DNA of 64,000 nucleotides from UBA4644 sp034933145 (GTDB lineage: Bacteria > Bacillota > Clostridia > Oscillospirales > Butyricicoccaceae). The translations under genes were made by a program, and so were the position numbers. How positions within the stretch are numbered: position 1 is the stretch's first letter; each line of letters starts with the position of its first letter. The stretch spans positions 1 to 64,000 of the forward strand of contig JAYFOA010000001.1 of assembly GCA_034933145.1 (NCBI GenBank), given 5' to 3'. Under the pieces are notes generated by a model. That model was given only the letters and a program-made list of their open reading frames with translations, searched no databases and was not told the DNA's origin. Shown in pieces: positions 8,657 through 17,106 of this stretch.

Positions 8657-9511
8657 TTATCTTTCCAGGCTGTCGATCAGCTCTTGCATCAGCACCGTCT
8701 GTGCATCCGTATCACTCCCACAGATATGATAATTCCACAGGGCCGCTCCATCGGGAACCCAGACGTCCATAGAAACGATATCATCTGCGAGGTCGTTTTT
8801 TGCATGGGTAAAGCAATAGCTGGCCGACACGCCGCTAATTTGGCTTACATAGGTTCCGTATTCGCCGCGCTCAAGGGTGTCAGGCTCCGGCATCGCTATG
8901 GCCGTACCCACAATCTCTCCCGGTTTTTCCGTTCCGTTTCCATACACAAGGAGCAGGTCCAAAGAGCCAACATATGCGCCTTTTCCCCAATAATCAAAGT
9001 TCTGCTTTATTGATGCATATTTGATATCCCCGGCATCCAGAATTGACAGCCTTGTATCCACCGGTTTGCTTGTCAGCTGCGGGCAGCGGTACAGTCCTGC
9101 GTTTTCCAGCAGCGGCGCCAGCATATCGGCATCGTCCAACGAAACATATGCCGTTTCAAAATTGGGGTCCGTCTCGGCCGGCATAGCCTGCAAATACGGT
9201 TCCATCCATGCCAGCAATTCATCGGACAGAGGAAGCTGCCGGTCCGGCACCCAGTCTGCCCGGAACAGGCATGGCATTCCCCCGTAAATCAGTTCGTCCG
9301 ACGGGTACAAATCTACCACACCTGCCATCGTCAGCGCAAGCGCAGTGCCGCACAGCAGCAGGGCGGCCAGCGCCACGGCGATCAACGGGCGCAGTTTCCG
9401 GCGCGGCGCGCGCCTTTTATCATGCAATCGTGACAGCACTGCCCCGGCCGTATCATTTTCCGGGGGATTCAGTTCCGCAAACATCATGGAAATTCTGTTT
9501 TCTTCGTTCAT
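8657..9511 (-). CDS. Membrane-anchored protein, probable anti-sigma partner
   Basis: This 284-residue protein has a basic N-terminal segment of about 40 residues facing the cytoplasm, one transmembrane helix (about 43-62) and a roughly 220-residue extracytoplasmic domain that I do not recognise. It lacks the zinc-binding HxxxCxxC motif of ZAS-type anti-sigma factors. The role is inferred from context: its ATG overlaps the stop of the upstream ECF sigma gene by 4 bp (ATGA), the classical arrangement for a sigma factor and the membrane protein that holds it inactive. The SD is GGAGGG. A signal-sensing surface protein controlled by the sigma factor is the alternative. Confidence 0.6.
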   Translation of the reverse strand: MNEENRISMMFAELNPPENDTAGAVLSRLHDKRRAPRRKLRPLIAVALAALLLCGTALALTMAGVVDLYPSDELIYGGMPCLFRADWVPDRQLPLSDELLAWMEPYLQAMPAETDPNFETAYVSLDDADMLAPLLENAGLYRCPQLTSKPVDTRLSILDAGDIKYASIKQNFDYWGKGAYVGSLDLLLVYGNGTEKPGEIVGTAIAMPEPDTLERGEYGTYVSQISGVSASYCFTHAKNDLADDIVSMDVWVPDGAALWNYHICGSDTDAQTVLMQELIDSLER

Positions 9512-10008
9512 TCCACGCCCTCCTTTGTTTGTTCGAGCAAAAGGACCATCCGCTTTTTCGCCCGCTCATAGCGCTTGCGCAGAGCGGCTTCGCTTTTTTG
9601 GTATTCGCCCGAAAGCTCCGCATAACTCCGCTCTTCCACCGCCCGTTCCAGAAGCAGCGCACGGTCCATCGGGTGCAGGCCGCGCAGTGCCGCCTTCAGC
9701 TCCGGTGAAAACCCCGGCTCCGCCGCCGGGCGCACAGGCTCCGGCGGGCGGAACAGTTTTTTTGACCGGAGAAGGTCAATGCAGGCATGATAGGCGGTCT
9801 TATAAAGATATGACAAAAGCTTATCCTCCTCGGGCAGCAGCACTTGCTTGCGCCAGAAACGCAGATATGTGTTCTGCAGTGCGTCCTCTGCATCGTCATA
9901 ATCCAGCAGGATGCCCGCGCAATAGCGCCGGAGTGCCGGTGCGGTTTCCTCCATCAACGCTGCAAACGTATCTTCGTCGCCTGCGCGGAGCCGAGATGCC
10001 TTGGTCAA
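9508..10008 (-). CDS. ECF-type RNA polymerase sigma factor
   Basis: This 166-residue protein is of the sigma-70 ECF group, with regions 2 and 4 only. Region 2 contains DAEDALQNTYLRFWR (about residues 42-56) and a region 2.4-like YKTAYHACIDLLRSKK. Region 4 with its helix-turn-helix (RSYAELSGEYQKSEAALRKR) is near the C-terminus. The start is assigned to TTG 10008, which has GAGGTG 6 nt upstream; an in-frame TTG at 10026 lacks such a site. It should direct transcription of a small regulon, probably including this operon, under control of the overlapping membrane protein. No self-promoter of recognisable ECF type was found. Confidence 0.88.
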   Translation of the reverse strand: MTKASRLRAGDEDTFAALMEETAPALRRYCAGILLDYDDAEDALQNTYLRFWRKQVLLPEEDKLLSYLYKTAYHACIDLLRSKKLFRPPEPVRPAAEPGFSPELKAALRGLHPMDRALLLERAVEERSYAELSGEYQKSEAALRKRYERAKKRMVLLLEQTKEGVE

Positions 10009-10055
10009 GCTCTCACCTCGTTTCAATTATTGAAAGGCCTTCATAATACAGACGG

Positions 10056-10092
10056 AATTACCCACCGTTTTGTGACAAAACGGCGGGTAATT
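10056..10092. terminator. Strong inverted repeat between two minus-strand genes
   Basis: Seventeen nearly perfect base pairs (AATTACCC-A-CCGTTTTG with CAAAACGG-C-GGGTAATT) close on a TGA loop. The T-run (10091-10095) is on the plus-strand side, so on the minus strand, where the flanking genes lie, the hairpin has no 3' U tract. It may be a transcript-end stabiliser for the upstream membrane protein gene or a factor-dependent stop. Confidence 0.45.
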
Positions 10093-10102
10093 TTTGAATT
10101 AT

Positions 10103-10774
10103 TCAGATGCTTTTCCCGGACGCGTGCCCCCGCAGGTAATAACCGCGCCAGAACAGGAGCAGCGAAAACAGCGTGGCCACATGATAGATACTGTTATAGT
10201 CAAACGTACATCCCAGCGTGAATGTAAGCCGGCGCGCTGCCAGAATAGCGCCGCCGACAATCTGAGCAGTCAATCCTGCCAGATAATATCGGCAGGCAGT
10301 ACTTCTGCGTGCACAGCGCAGGTAAAGTACCGTTCCCCAGACAAGGCAGACGCCTCCATAAACGATGACGATCGGTAGAAATTTATCCCCCCACCATATA
10401 ATTATCGCTACGATGCAGACGGACGCGGCGGCGCAGGCATAGCAAAGGATTCGGAAGACAGCATGCACCCGATGCTCCTCCTGCCGCTCACACAGCGCGC
10501 ACAGAACAAAAAAGGATGCGGTGGCGCACAGCAGCGGGGCGAGAAACGCCCACACCCATTGCTGCACCTGTAACGGCCAGCGGATCAAATGGGTGGAAAA
10601 GCCGATCAGGCTGGAAAGCCCCACCGACAACATCAATCCGTCCCACAGCCGTCCGTACAGACCGTCGATCCGGTGATCTTTCCGGCGGGCCAACACAAAT
10701 CCAAAGGCGACGGCAGCGTTGGGCAGATTTGTCAGGGCGGTGCATAGCTCCGGCGGCGCGGTAAGCGAAAGCAT
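10103..10774 (-). CDS. Multi-pass membrane protein of unknown function
   Basis: This 223-residue protein has six to seven predicted transmembrane helices separated by short basic loops (for example FVLARRKDHR and LRCARRSTACRYY, which face the cytoplasm by the positive-inside rule). No catalytic motif or transporter signature is evident. The start ATG follows an AAAGGGGG ribosome site. The upstream region holds an extended -10 promoter and a palindrome at the expected start point (10787-10812). A strong hairpin separates it from the downstream ECF sigma gene, so it may be a separate unit. I do not recognise the family. Confidence 0.6.
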   Translation of the reverse strand: MLSLTAPPELCTALTNLPNAAVAFGFVLARRKDHRIDGLYGRLWDGLMLSVGLSSLIGFSTHLIRWPLQVQQWVWAFLAPLLCATASFFVLCALCERQEEHRVHAVFRILCYACAAASVCIVAIIIWWGDKFLPIVIVYGGVCLVWGTVLYLRCARRSTACRYYLAGLTAQIVGGAILAARRLTFTLGCTFDYNSIYHVATLFSLLLFWRGYYLRGHASGKSI

Positions 10775-10786
10775 CCGAAGGCCCCC

Positions 10787-10812
10787 TTTATCGTCACGAT
10801 AAAGTGATTATA
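10787..10812 (-). promoter_or_regulatory. Extended -10 promoter with a palindrome at the start point
   Basis: On the minus strand TGGTATAAT (extended -10; the hexamer is 10812-10807) is followed directly by the palindrome TTTATCGT-G-ACGATAAA (10803-10787). The palindrome covers the predicted transcription start, where a repressor would block initiation. No good -35 is present, consistent with the extended -10. It serves the membrane protein gene ending at 10103. Confidence 0.5.
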
Positions 10813-10848
10813 CCACAAAATTCCAGCAGCATCTGCTCTTTTTCCGAT

Positions 10849-12588
10849 TTACCGATACTGTGCGTCGTAAAGTTCGCGGTAAAAACCGTTTTTCTCCATC
10901 AGCTCGTCATGGGTGCCGCGCTCTACGATGCTGCCATCCCGCACGACGAGGATCAGATCGGCGTTTTGGATCGTGCTCAGCCGGTGGGCGACGACAAAAC
11001 AAGTCTTATTCCGCATCAGTTCACGCATAGCCTTTTGCACCAGTACTTCGGTATGGGTGTCTACATTGGAAGTCGCTTCATCCAGAATGAGCATCCGGCT
11101 ATTCATCAGCATGGCACGGGCAATGGTCAAAAGCTGCTTCTGCCCCTTGGAAATATTGGCTGCGTCATCGGTCAGTACGGTGTCGTACCCTTGCGGCAGA
11201 CCCATAATGAACCGATGGATATGAGCCGACTTTGCCGCGGCGATCACCTCTTCCCGCGTGGCGTCCGGCCGTCCATAGGCAATGTTGTCATAAATCGTGC
11301 CGTAGAAAAGCCAGGTGTCCTGCAGCACCATTGAATAGGCGAGCCGCAGGCTGTCACGGGTAAGTCCCGCCATATTCTTTTCGTCGACCTCGATCTTTCC
11401 GCCGTCGATATCGTAAAACCGCATAAGCATGTTAATAAAGGTAGTCTTTCCTGCGCCGGTGGGGCCAACGATGGCAATCAGCTTTCCCGGTTCGGCCAAG
11501 AGGCTGAAATCGCGCAGGATTGTGCGGCCCGGTTCATAACCAAAGGAAACATGCTGCAGCTCTACCCGTCCCTGTACATCTGTCAGCGTCTTTGCACCGG
11601 GCGCATCGTCAGGCTCCAGCGGCATATCCATCAGACGGAATACCCGCTCTGCCGCTGCGATAGCGCTCTGCAGTTCGCCAAAGATCTGTGCGATTTCATT
11701 GATAGGCCCGCTGAATTTCCGGCTGTACAGTACAAACGAGGAAATTTTGCCAACGGTCATGCCGCCGGCCATGTAGATGAATGCGCCGAACACCGAGACC
11801 AAGGCCAGTGAAAGGTTATTGACAAAGTTGACCGAGGGGCCCATCATGCTCCCGTAATAGTCGGCCTTATAATACGCCTGCACCACATCCTCATTTTCCC
11901 GGTCCAGATCGGAGATGACGTTCTCCTCCTGATTATATGCTTTCAAAGTCTTGAGACCGGAGATCATTTCCTCCACAAAACCGTTGAGATCACCCAGTTT
12001 CTTCGACCGTGCACTGAAGAGCGGCCGCGTGTGGCGGGTAATGAACCGGGTCAGAAGCACCGACAGCGGCACTGTGACGACAAAGACCAGCACCAGTTTC
12101 GGAGAGATATTCAGCATCATGACAAAGGCCCCAATGATGGTGATGGCGCTGGTCATCACCTGAACCAGGTCGCTGGAGAGCGATGCATTGAGCGTATCCA
12201 CATCATAGGAAATGCGGCTGATAATATCACCTGTGCTGTGGCTGTCGAAAAAACTCACCGGCATGTGAACCAGCCGTTGGAAAATATCCTCGCGGATGGA
12301 GTAGCTTACCTTGCGTGAAACGGCAATCATAAGGATGTTGAGCAGCCAGCCCATAACACTGGAAGCCACATAAAACCAGAGCATCAGCAGCACATAACGA
12401 CCCACCAAAGCAAAGTTCGCTTCGCCCGGACCGATTCCGACGGCATCAATAGCCTTACCGGACAGCTCTGGCCCGAGCAGTGCCAGCAGGTTGGAGCCGA
12501 TGGTCAGCAGGATCGCCAGCAGCAGCAGCCATTTGTGCTTCCAGAGATAATGCCCGATGCGCAGAAGCGTTGAACGCTTCTTGTTCAT
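10849..12588 (-). CDS. ABC exporter, fused permease-ATPase, second subunit
   Basis: This 579-residue half-transporter has six transmembrane helices (about residues 15-310) fused to an ATPase domain. Walker A is GPTGAGKTT, Walker B is MLILDEATSNVD, the D-loop and H-loop (VVAHRLST) are intact, and the signature reads ISKGQKQLL. The signature's K replaces the usual second G, a substitution common in one half of heterodimeric exporters. The ATG overlaps the stop of the upstream half-transporter by 4 bp, so the two probably form a heterodimer like BmrCD or LmrCD for drug or lipid export. It is controlled by the MarR-type regulator that heads the operon. Confidence 0.93.
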   Translation of the reverse strand: MNKKRSTLLRIGHYLWKHKWLLLLAILLTIGSNLLALLGPELSGKAIDAVGIGPGEANFALVGRYVLLMLWFYVASSVMGWLLNILMIAVSRKVSYSIREDIFQRLVHMPVSFFDSHSTGDIISRISYDVDTLNASLSSDLVQVMTSAITIIGAFVMMLNISPKLVLVFVVTVPLSVLLTRFITRHTRPLFSARSKKLGDLNGFVEEMISGLKTLKAYNQEENVISDLDRENEDVVQAYYKADYYGSMMGPSVNFVNNLSLALVSVFGAFIYMAGGMTVGKISSFVLYSRKFSGPINEIAQIFGELQSAIAAAERVFRLMDMPLEPDDAPGAKTLTDVQGRVELQHVSFGYEPGRTILRDFSLLAEPGKLIAIVGPTGAGKTTFINMLMRFYDIDGGKIEVDEKNMAGLTRDSLRLAYSMVLQDTWLFYGTIYDNIAYGRPDATREEVIAAAKSAHIHRFIMGLPQGYDTVLTDDAANISKGQKQLLTIARAMLMNSRMLILDEATSNVDTHTEVLVQKAMRELMRNKTCFVVAHRLSTIQNADLILVVRDGSIVERGTHDELMEKNGFYRELYDAQYR

Positions 12589-14291
12589 GCCTTCACCCCC
12601 ATCTGCAGCCGAGCAATATCCCGGTAGAGGGCGCAGCTCTCCAGCAGCTCCATATGCGTACCAAAGCCTGCCGTCTTCCCGTCCTCCAATACCAGGATGT
12701 GGTCGCAGTGCTGGACAGAGCTGATCCGCTGGGCGATGATAACGGTCGTTGTGTCGGCATACTCCGCCCGCAGCCGAGCGCGCAGCTCCGCATCGGTACG
12801 ATAATCCAGCGCGCTGGAGCTGTCGTCCAGGATCAAAAACTCCGGGTGGCCAGCCAGTGCGCGGGCGATCAGCATACGCTGCTTCTGGCCGCCGGAAAAG
12901 TTGGCGCCCTTAGCTTCCACCTTTGCGCCCATACCACCTGCACCCTCAATAAAATCGGATGCCTGCGCTGCCCCGGCGGCCTCTTCTATCTGCTCCATCG
13001 TCAGTTTCCGCCCCAGACGGATATTCTCCCCGACGGTATTCTTAAAGAGCACATCATTCTGGAATACCACGCCGAAGCGGGCACGCAGCTCGTTTTTTTC
13101 CATGGTGCGCACATCACGGCCGCCGACATACACACCGCCGTCGTCCACGTCGTAAAATCGCATCAGCAGCGCGGCAACCGTACTTTTGCCTGCGCCAGTA
13201 GGGCCGATGATCCCCAGGCTTTCACCGCGCAGAAGGGAAAAACTGATGTCCTCCAGCGTCGGCTCCTTTTTATCATAGGAAAATGTCACATGCTCAAATC
13301 GCAGGCTGTCCCCGTCCGCCCGGGCCGGATATTCCTCTGGCAAAAGCTGCATTGGCGTATCCAGTACCTGCTGGATACGTCCCGCGGAGGCCAGTGCCTG
13401 AGAATACATAGTCAGCACTCGGGTCACCGAGAGCATGGCGTTAAGGATGATGGTGAAGTAGCTCAAAAATGCAGTGATTGCGCCCGCACCGGACAAACCG
13501 GCGTTCACCCGATGTGCGCCCACCAGCACCACAAGGACCAGCCCGCCGTTTAAGATGAAGTTCATCGTCGGCTTAGTCACCGCCATCGTCATATTGGCGC
13601 GGTTCTCCGCCCGCATCAGCTGCCCGTTGACCTCCGTAAACCGCTTTTTCTCATCCTCCGTTTTGCTCAGCGCCTTGATGACGCGGACGCCGGTAGTGTT
13701 TTCGCGAACGACGCGGACCATCCGGTCTGCACTGGCCTGCGCTTCGGTGAACATCGGCACGCTTTTCTTCGATACATAAAACACAATGATCCCCGTCAGC
13801 GGCAGAATGGCTACCAGCACGGCGGCCAGCACAGGGTCAAGGGCCAGAGTCACCCCAATACCGCCGATGAGCAGGATCGGCGCACGGACGCCAATGCGCT
13901 GCATCATCCCCACCGTCCGATGGATATAGTAGGTGTCGGTCGTCATGCGGGAAATCAAGCTCGGCACGGTAAAATCATCCACCTGACGGTTAGATAGCCA
14001 AGCTATGCGGAAAAACAGATCATGCCGAAGCGTCCGCGTCGTGTCGCGGGCCACGGCTGAGGCCATCCGATTTGCCAGAATATTCAGCGCCAGCGCCAGG
14101 ACAGCACAGACCGCCATAACGGCGCCCCAGACAACCACCAGATGACGATCCTGCCGCGGAACGATGTCATCGATGACATGGGCGAGAATATAAGGTAGCA
14201 GCAAATCCATGATCGTGCCGAGCAGCTTGATGGTCAAACCGCCGCACATCCGCCGGACATAAGGGCGCAGGTAATGCCCGATCAGATGCAA
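12585..14291 (-). CDS. ABC exporter, fused permease-ATPase, first subunit
   Basis: This 568-residue half-transporter has six transmembrane helices and a C-terminal ATPase with Walker A GPTGAGKST, signature FSGGQKQRMLIARAL and Walker B FLILDDSSSALD. Walker B ends in D-D where the catalytic glutamate normally stands (DE), which indicates a degenerate ATP site. Together with the partner's altered signature, this is what heterodimeric exporters with one weak catalytic site show. The start is placed at TTG 14291 because GGGGGAG lies 8 nt upstream and the coding frame before it overlaps the MarR gene. It overlaps the marR stop by 10 bp, so it is translationally coupled to its regulator. Confidence 0.9.
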   Translation of the reverse strand: MHLIGHYLRPYVRRMCGGLTIKLLGTIMDLLLPYILAHVIDDIVPRQDRHLVVVWGAVMAVCAVLALALNILANRMASAVARDTTRTLRHDLFFRIAWLSNRQVDDFTVPSLISRMTTDTYYIHRTVGMMQRIGVRAPILLIGGIGVTLALDPVLAAVLVAILPLTGIIVFYVSKKSVPMFTEAQASADRMVRVVRENTTGVRVIKALSKTEDEKKRFTEVNGQLMRAENRANMTMAVTKPTMNFILNGGLVLVVLVGAHRVNAGLSGAGAITAFLSYFTIILNAMLSVTRVLTMYSQALASAGRIQQVLDTPMQLLPEEYPARADGDSLRFEHVTFSYDKKEPTLEDISFSLLRGESLGIIGPTGAGKSTVAALLMRFYDVDDGGVYVGGRDVRTMEKNELRARFGVVFQNDVLFKNTVGENIRLGRKLTMEQIEEAAGAAQASDFIEGAGGMGAKVEAKGANFSGGQKQRMLIARALAGHPEFLILDDSSSALDYRTDAELRARLRAEYADTTTVIIAQRISSVQHCDHILVLEDGKTAGFGTHMELLESCALYRDIARLQMGVKA

Positions 14292-14752
14292 GGGCCGTCT
14301 CCCCCTTCCTCTCTCAGATGACAGAAGCCTGCCTGCCGTTCTTCCATGGCACGCTGACGCAGCTTTTCCAAGGTAGCAGCGAAGGCCGATGCCTCTTCTT
14401 CCGAAAGGCTGGACAGAAGCCAACTGTAAAATCCGGTCTCCACAGATACCAGCTGGGACTTGAGCGCTGTTGCCACCGCAGTGGGGCGAAGCAGTTTACT
14501 CCGTCCGTCTTCCGGATCCGGTTCCCGATACACATAGCCCTTTTTCTCCAACAAAGCGGCCAGTCTTGTCACTGCCGCCTTATCCACGCCGAGATCTTCC
14601 GTCAGCTCCCGCTGATTGCAGCCTTCATGATAGGTGATATGGCGCAGAGCCTGCAGCTCTGCCGGATTAAGCCCTGTATGCCGTACGGCTTTTGCCGTAT
14701 AAATACGGGCAGTCCGGTCGATTTGCCGAATGCCGCGTTTGACATTTTCCAT
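14282..14752 (-). CDS. MarR-family transcriptional regulator
   Basis: This 156-residue winged helix-turn-helix protein has its recognition region at CNQRELTEDLGVDKAAVTR (about residues 45-63), followed by the wing GYVYREPDPEDGRSK, with the conserved D-x-R of the family. The start ATG 14752 is preceded by TTGGAGG at 9-nt spacing; a longer frame to 14803 runs into the promoter. It heads the operon with the two ABC exporter halves. The promoter contains a perfect inverted repeat between -35 and -10, so autorepression relieved by an exported ligand is the likely logic. It is similar to MarR-ABC multidrug operons of other Firmicutes. Confidence 0.92.
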   Translation of the reverse strand: MENVKRGIRQIDRTARIYTAKAVRHTGLNPAELQALRHITYHEGCNQRELTEDLGVDKAAVTRLAALLEKKGYVYREPDPEDGRSKLLRPTAVATALKSQLVSVETGFYSWLLSSLSEEEASAFAATLEKLRQRAMEERQAGFCHLREEGGDGPCI

Positions 14753-14774
14753 TTTGTGTTCGCCTCCAATCAAG

Positions 14775-14803
14775 AGCATATCAAAGTATAGTTGATATGT
14801 CAA
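14775..14803 (-). promoter_or_regulatory. marR promoter with embedded operator
   Basis: TTGACA (14803-14798), a 17-bp spacer and TATGCT (14780-14775) on the minus strand. The spacer and hexamer edges hold an inverted repeat with 8-bp perfect arms, CATATCAA-N7-TTGATATG (14777-14799). This size and position suit a MarR dimer that blocks polymerase. Confidence 0.8.
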
Positions 14804-14887
14804 CTTATTGGAGAAAATTGGTAATTAATGGACGTTTTCCTAAATATGTTAGCTCCGCTCTTATAAAAGTAAAACCCGCCTTACCCC

Positions 14888-14916
14888 TTGTGCTATATCA
14901 CGAGCAGTGCTACAAT
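14888..14916 (+). promoter_or_regulatory. Promoter of the SLC13-like transporter
   Basis: TTGTGC (14888-14893), a 17-bp spacer and TACAAT (14911-14916), 20 bp before the TTG start. It leaves a very short leader. Confidence 0.6.
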
Positions 14917-14935
14917 GGCGCGGTGAGGTGGTTTC

Positions 14936-16036
14936 TTGCAGCCGATGCAGTTTATAAAGAAAGACCCTGTGCTGGCGCTTTCCGTGCTGGCCGCCCTGCT
15001 GTCCATGTTGTTGACGCCGCCGGACGCCGGGTATTTTTCTTACTTGAATTTACGGGTTCTGGCCCTGCTATTCTGCCTGATGGCCGGGGTGGCCGGTCTG
15101 CGGCACATCGGTGTGCTGGCGCGTCTATCCCGGGCGCTGGCGGCCCGGGTATACAATCCAAAAGCGCTTGCTCTTACCATGGTACTGTTGTGCTTTCTGG
15201 CTTCTACCCTGCTGACCAATGACGTTGCCCTGCTGACCTTTGTCCCCTTTACATTGGTATTGCCGCCGCTGCGGGATCCGGCGCTGCGTCTGCGTGTAAT
15301 TGTGATGGAAACCGTCGCCGCAAATCTGGGTAGCCTGGGAACGCCGATCGGCAATCCGCAGAACCTGTTTCTTTATACGTATTTTCAGATGACCGCCGAT
15401 CGTTTTTTCTCCGATATCGCGCCACTTTGGGTGCTGTCGCTGGTTTTGGTCGTCAGTCTGACCCTACTGCTATGCCGAGGCGGTATACAGGCTCTTCCAG
15501 AACCAATGCCGGAAGAACCCCCGCTGCCAGCCTTCCGGCTGGGTGAATACGCGGTGCTGCTAATCCTGTGCCTGCTGACTGTTTTCGGTATACTGGACTG
15601 GCGTCTGACCCTGGCCGCAGTAGTCGTGACCCTGCTCCTCTGCGACCGTTCGCTGTTGTCTGCGGTGGATTACGGACTGCTGCTGACCTTTGTCTGCTTT
15701 TTTATCTTTGTCGGCAATCTTGGGCGCTGCGCATCCGTTGCCAATCTTTTGGAAAAGCTGCTGACCGGACGGGAGCGGCTTATATCTGCGTTGGTTTCCC
15801 AGGTGATCAGCAATGTCCCTGCGGCGGCCATGCTCGCGCCCTTTACGGATAACGCCCGTGGGCTTATCCTCGGAACGAACATCGGCGGGCTCGGTACGCC
15901 GGTGGCCTCCATGGCCAGTTTGATTTCTTATAAGCTGTACGCTGCGTCAGAAGCCCCGGAGAAAGGTCGCTATCTGCGCTTTTTTTCGGTAATTAACTTC
16001 GGCCTGCTGGCTCTATTGCTCTTATTGATTCGGTAA
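14936..16036 (+). CDS. SLC13/ArsB-type anion transporter (YbiR-like)
   Basis: This 366-residue membrane protein of the ion-transporter superfamily includes citrate/sulfate carriers, ArsB and E. coli YbiR. Its hallmark is the duplicated hairpin motif: STLLTNDVALLTFVPF and GTPIGNPQNLF in the first half, and SNVPAAAMLAP and GTNIGGLGTPVAS in the second. The length matches the short YbiR-like branch. The start is TTG 14936, which has GAGGTG five nt upstream; ATG three codons later is too far from it. It is divergent from the MarR operon and ends at its own terminator. Substrate unknown; an inorganic or dicarboxylic anion is likely. Confidence 0.85.
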   Translation: MQPMQFIKKDPVLALSVLAALLSMLLTPPDAGYFSYLNLRVLALLFCLMAGVAGLRHIGVLARLSRALAARVYNPKALALTMVLLCFLASTLLTNDVALLTFVPFTLVLPPLRDPALRLRVIVMETVAANLGSLGTPIGNPQNLFLYTYFQMTADRFFSDIAPLWVLSLVLVVSLTLLLCRGGIQALPEPMPEEPPLPAFRLGEYAVLLILCLLTVFGILDWRLTLAAVVVTLLLCDRSLLSAVDYGLLLTFVCFFIFVGNLGRCASVANLLEKLLTGRERLISALVSQVISNVPAAAMLAPFTDNARGLILGTNIGGLGTPVASMASLISYKLYAASEAPEKGRYLRFFSVINFGLLALLLLLIR

Positions 16037-16079
16037 ACGCATTTCTCAATAAAAAGATAGGCCTTTTCATAAATTCAGA

Positions 16080-16126
16080 GCCGCCCGCGGAGGAATATAA
16101 ATTCCTTTCCACGGGCGGCTTCTTTT
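16080..16126. terminator. Terminator between convergent genes
   Basis: GCCGCCCG (16080-16087) pairs with CGGGCGGC (16112-16119) with further pairing inside, followed by TTCTTTT on the plus strand. It ends the SLC13-like gene and probably also stops the opposing oligopeptide operon. Confidence 0.75.
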
Positions 16127-16146
16127 CATCCCCCGATACTTTTGCT

Positions 16147-17106
16147 TTAGTCCACGCTCTTGCTCATGTTGCTCAGGCTGGCACGATAGCCCGCCAGTTC
16201 TTCCTGATTGCCCATGATGAAATGGCCCTTTTCAATTTCGGTCCAAACCGGCTTATCCTTTTCATAATGATGGCAGGCCGGATCGTAAATCTCCAATACT
16301 TTCTTCCGCTCCGACCGGGGGTCGGGCTGCGGAATTGCGGACAACAGGGCGCGGGTATACGGATGCAGCGGATGTGCGAACAACATCTCAGTCTCCGCCA
16401 GCTCCACGATGACGCCTTTATGGATGACCGCAATACGGTCGCAGATGAACCGCATGACCGACAGGTCGTGAGCAATGAAGAGATATGTCAGGCCCCGCTC
16501 TTTCTGCAGCTTGGACAGCAGGTTGAGCACCTGGGCGCGGATGGATACGTCCAATGCAGAGATCGGCTCGTCGGCAATGATAAATTCCGGCTCCATGATC
16601 AGGCTGCGGGCGATTCCGATACGTTGACGCTGGCCGCCGGAAAACTCATGCGGGAAACGACTGGCGAATTCGGGCAGCAAGCCCACCTCCAACAGCGCTT
16701 TGGCAACCATCTCGCCGCGCTGTTCATGGTTTAAATCAGGTCGTACATTGATGAGTCCCTCGGAGACGATATAATCCACCTTGGCACGCTCGTTAAGAGA
16801 GGCCATCGGGTCCTGAAAGATCATCTGAACCTTCTGGGTCACTTCTTTATCGAGTTCTTTGGGGATCTTGCCGCTGATGCGCTGACCGTTATAAATTACC
16901 TCACCGGCAGACATAGGATTGATGCGGATGATCGCGCGGCCAATCGTGGTCTTTCCGGAGCCCGACTCACCCACCAGGCCAAACGTCTCGCCCTTAAAAA
17001 TATCAAAAGAAACGCCATGAACGGCCACAAAAGCCTTACGTTTACTTCCGAATGTGACCTCCATATCACGGACGCTGACCAAAATTTCGGACAGTTCCTT
17101 AGCCAT
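16147..17106 (-). CDS. oppF: Oligopeptide ABC importer ATPase, OppF type
   Basis: This 319-residue ATPase has Walker A GESGSGKTT, signature FSGGQRQRIGIARSL and Walker B FIIADEPISALD, followed by the OppF/DppF-type C-terminal extension (residues about 255-319). It hydrolyses ATP for the OppBC channel together with OppD. The ATG at 17106 has GAGGAGGTGA upstream and overlaps the oppD stop by 8 bp; the longer frame to 17247 lies wholly inside oppD and is rejected. It is the last gene of the operon. The extension has a single cysteine (DPACHHYEKD) rather than the four-cysteine cluster seen in many DppD/OppD proteins. Confidence 0.92.
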   Translation of the reverse strand: MAKELSEILVSVRDMEVTFGSKRKAFVAVHGVSFDIFKGETFGLVGESGSGKTTIGRAIIRINPMSAGEVIYNGQRISGKIPKELDKEVTQKVQMIFQDPMASLNERAKVDYIVSEGLINVRPDLNHEQRGEMVAKALLEVGLLPEFASRFPHEFSGGQRQRIGIARSLIMEPEFIIADEPISALDVSIRAQVLNLLSKLQKERGLTYLFIAHDLSVMRFICDRIAVIHKGVIVELAETEMLFAHPLHPYTRALLSAIPQPDPRSERKKVLEIYDPACHHYEKDKPVWTEIEKGHFIMGNQEELAGYRASLSNMSKSVD

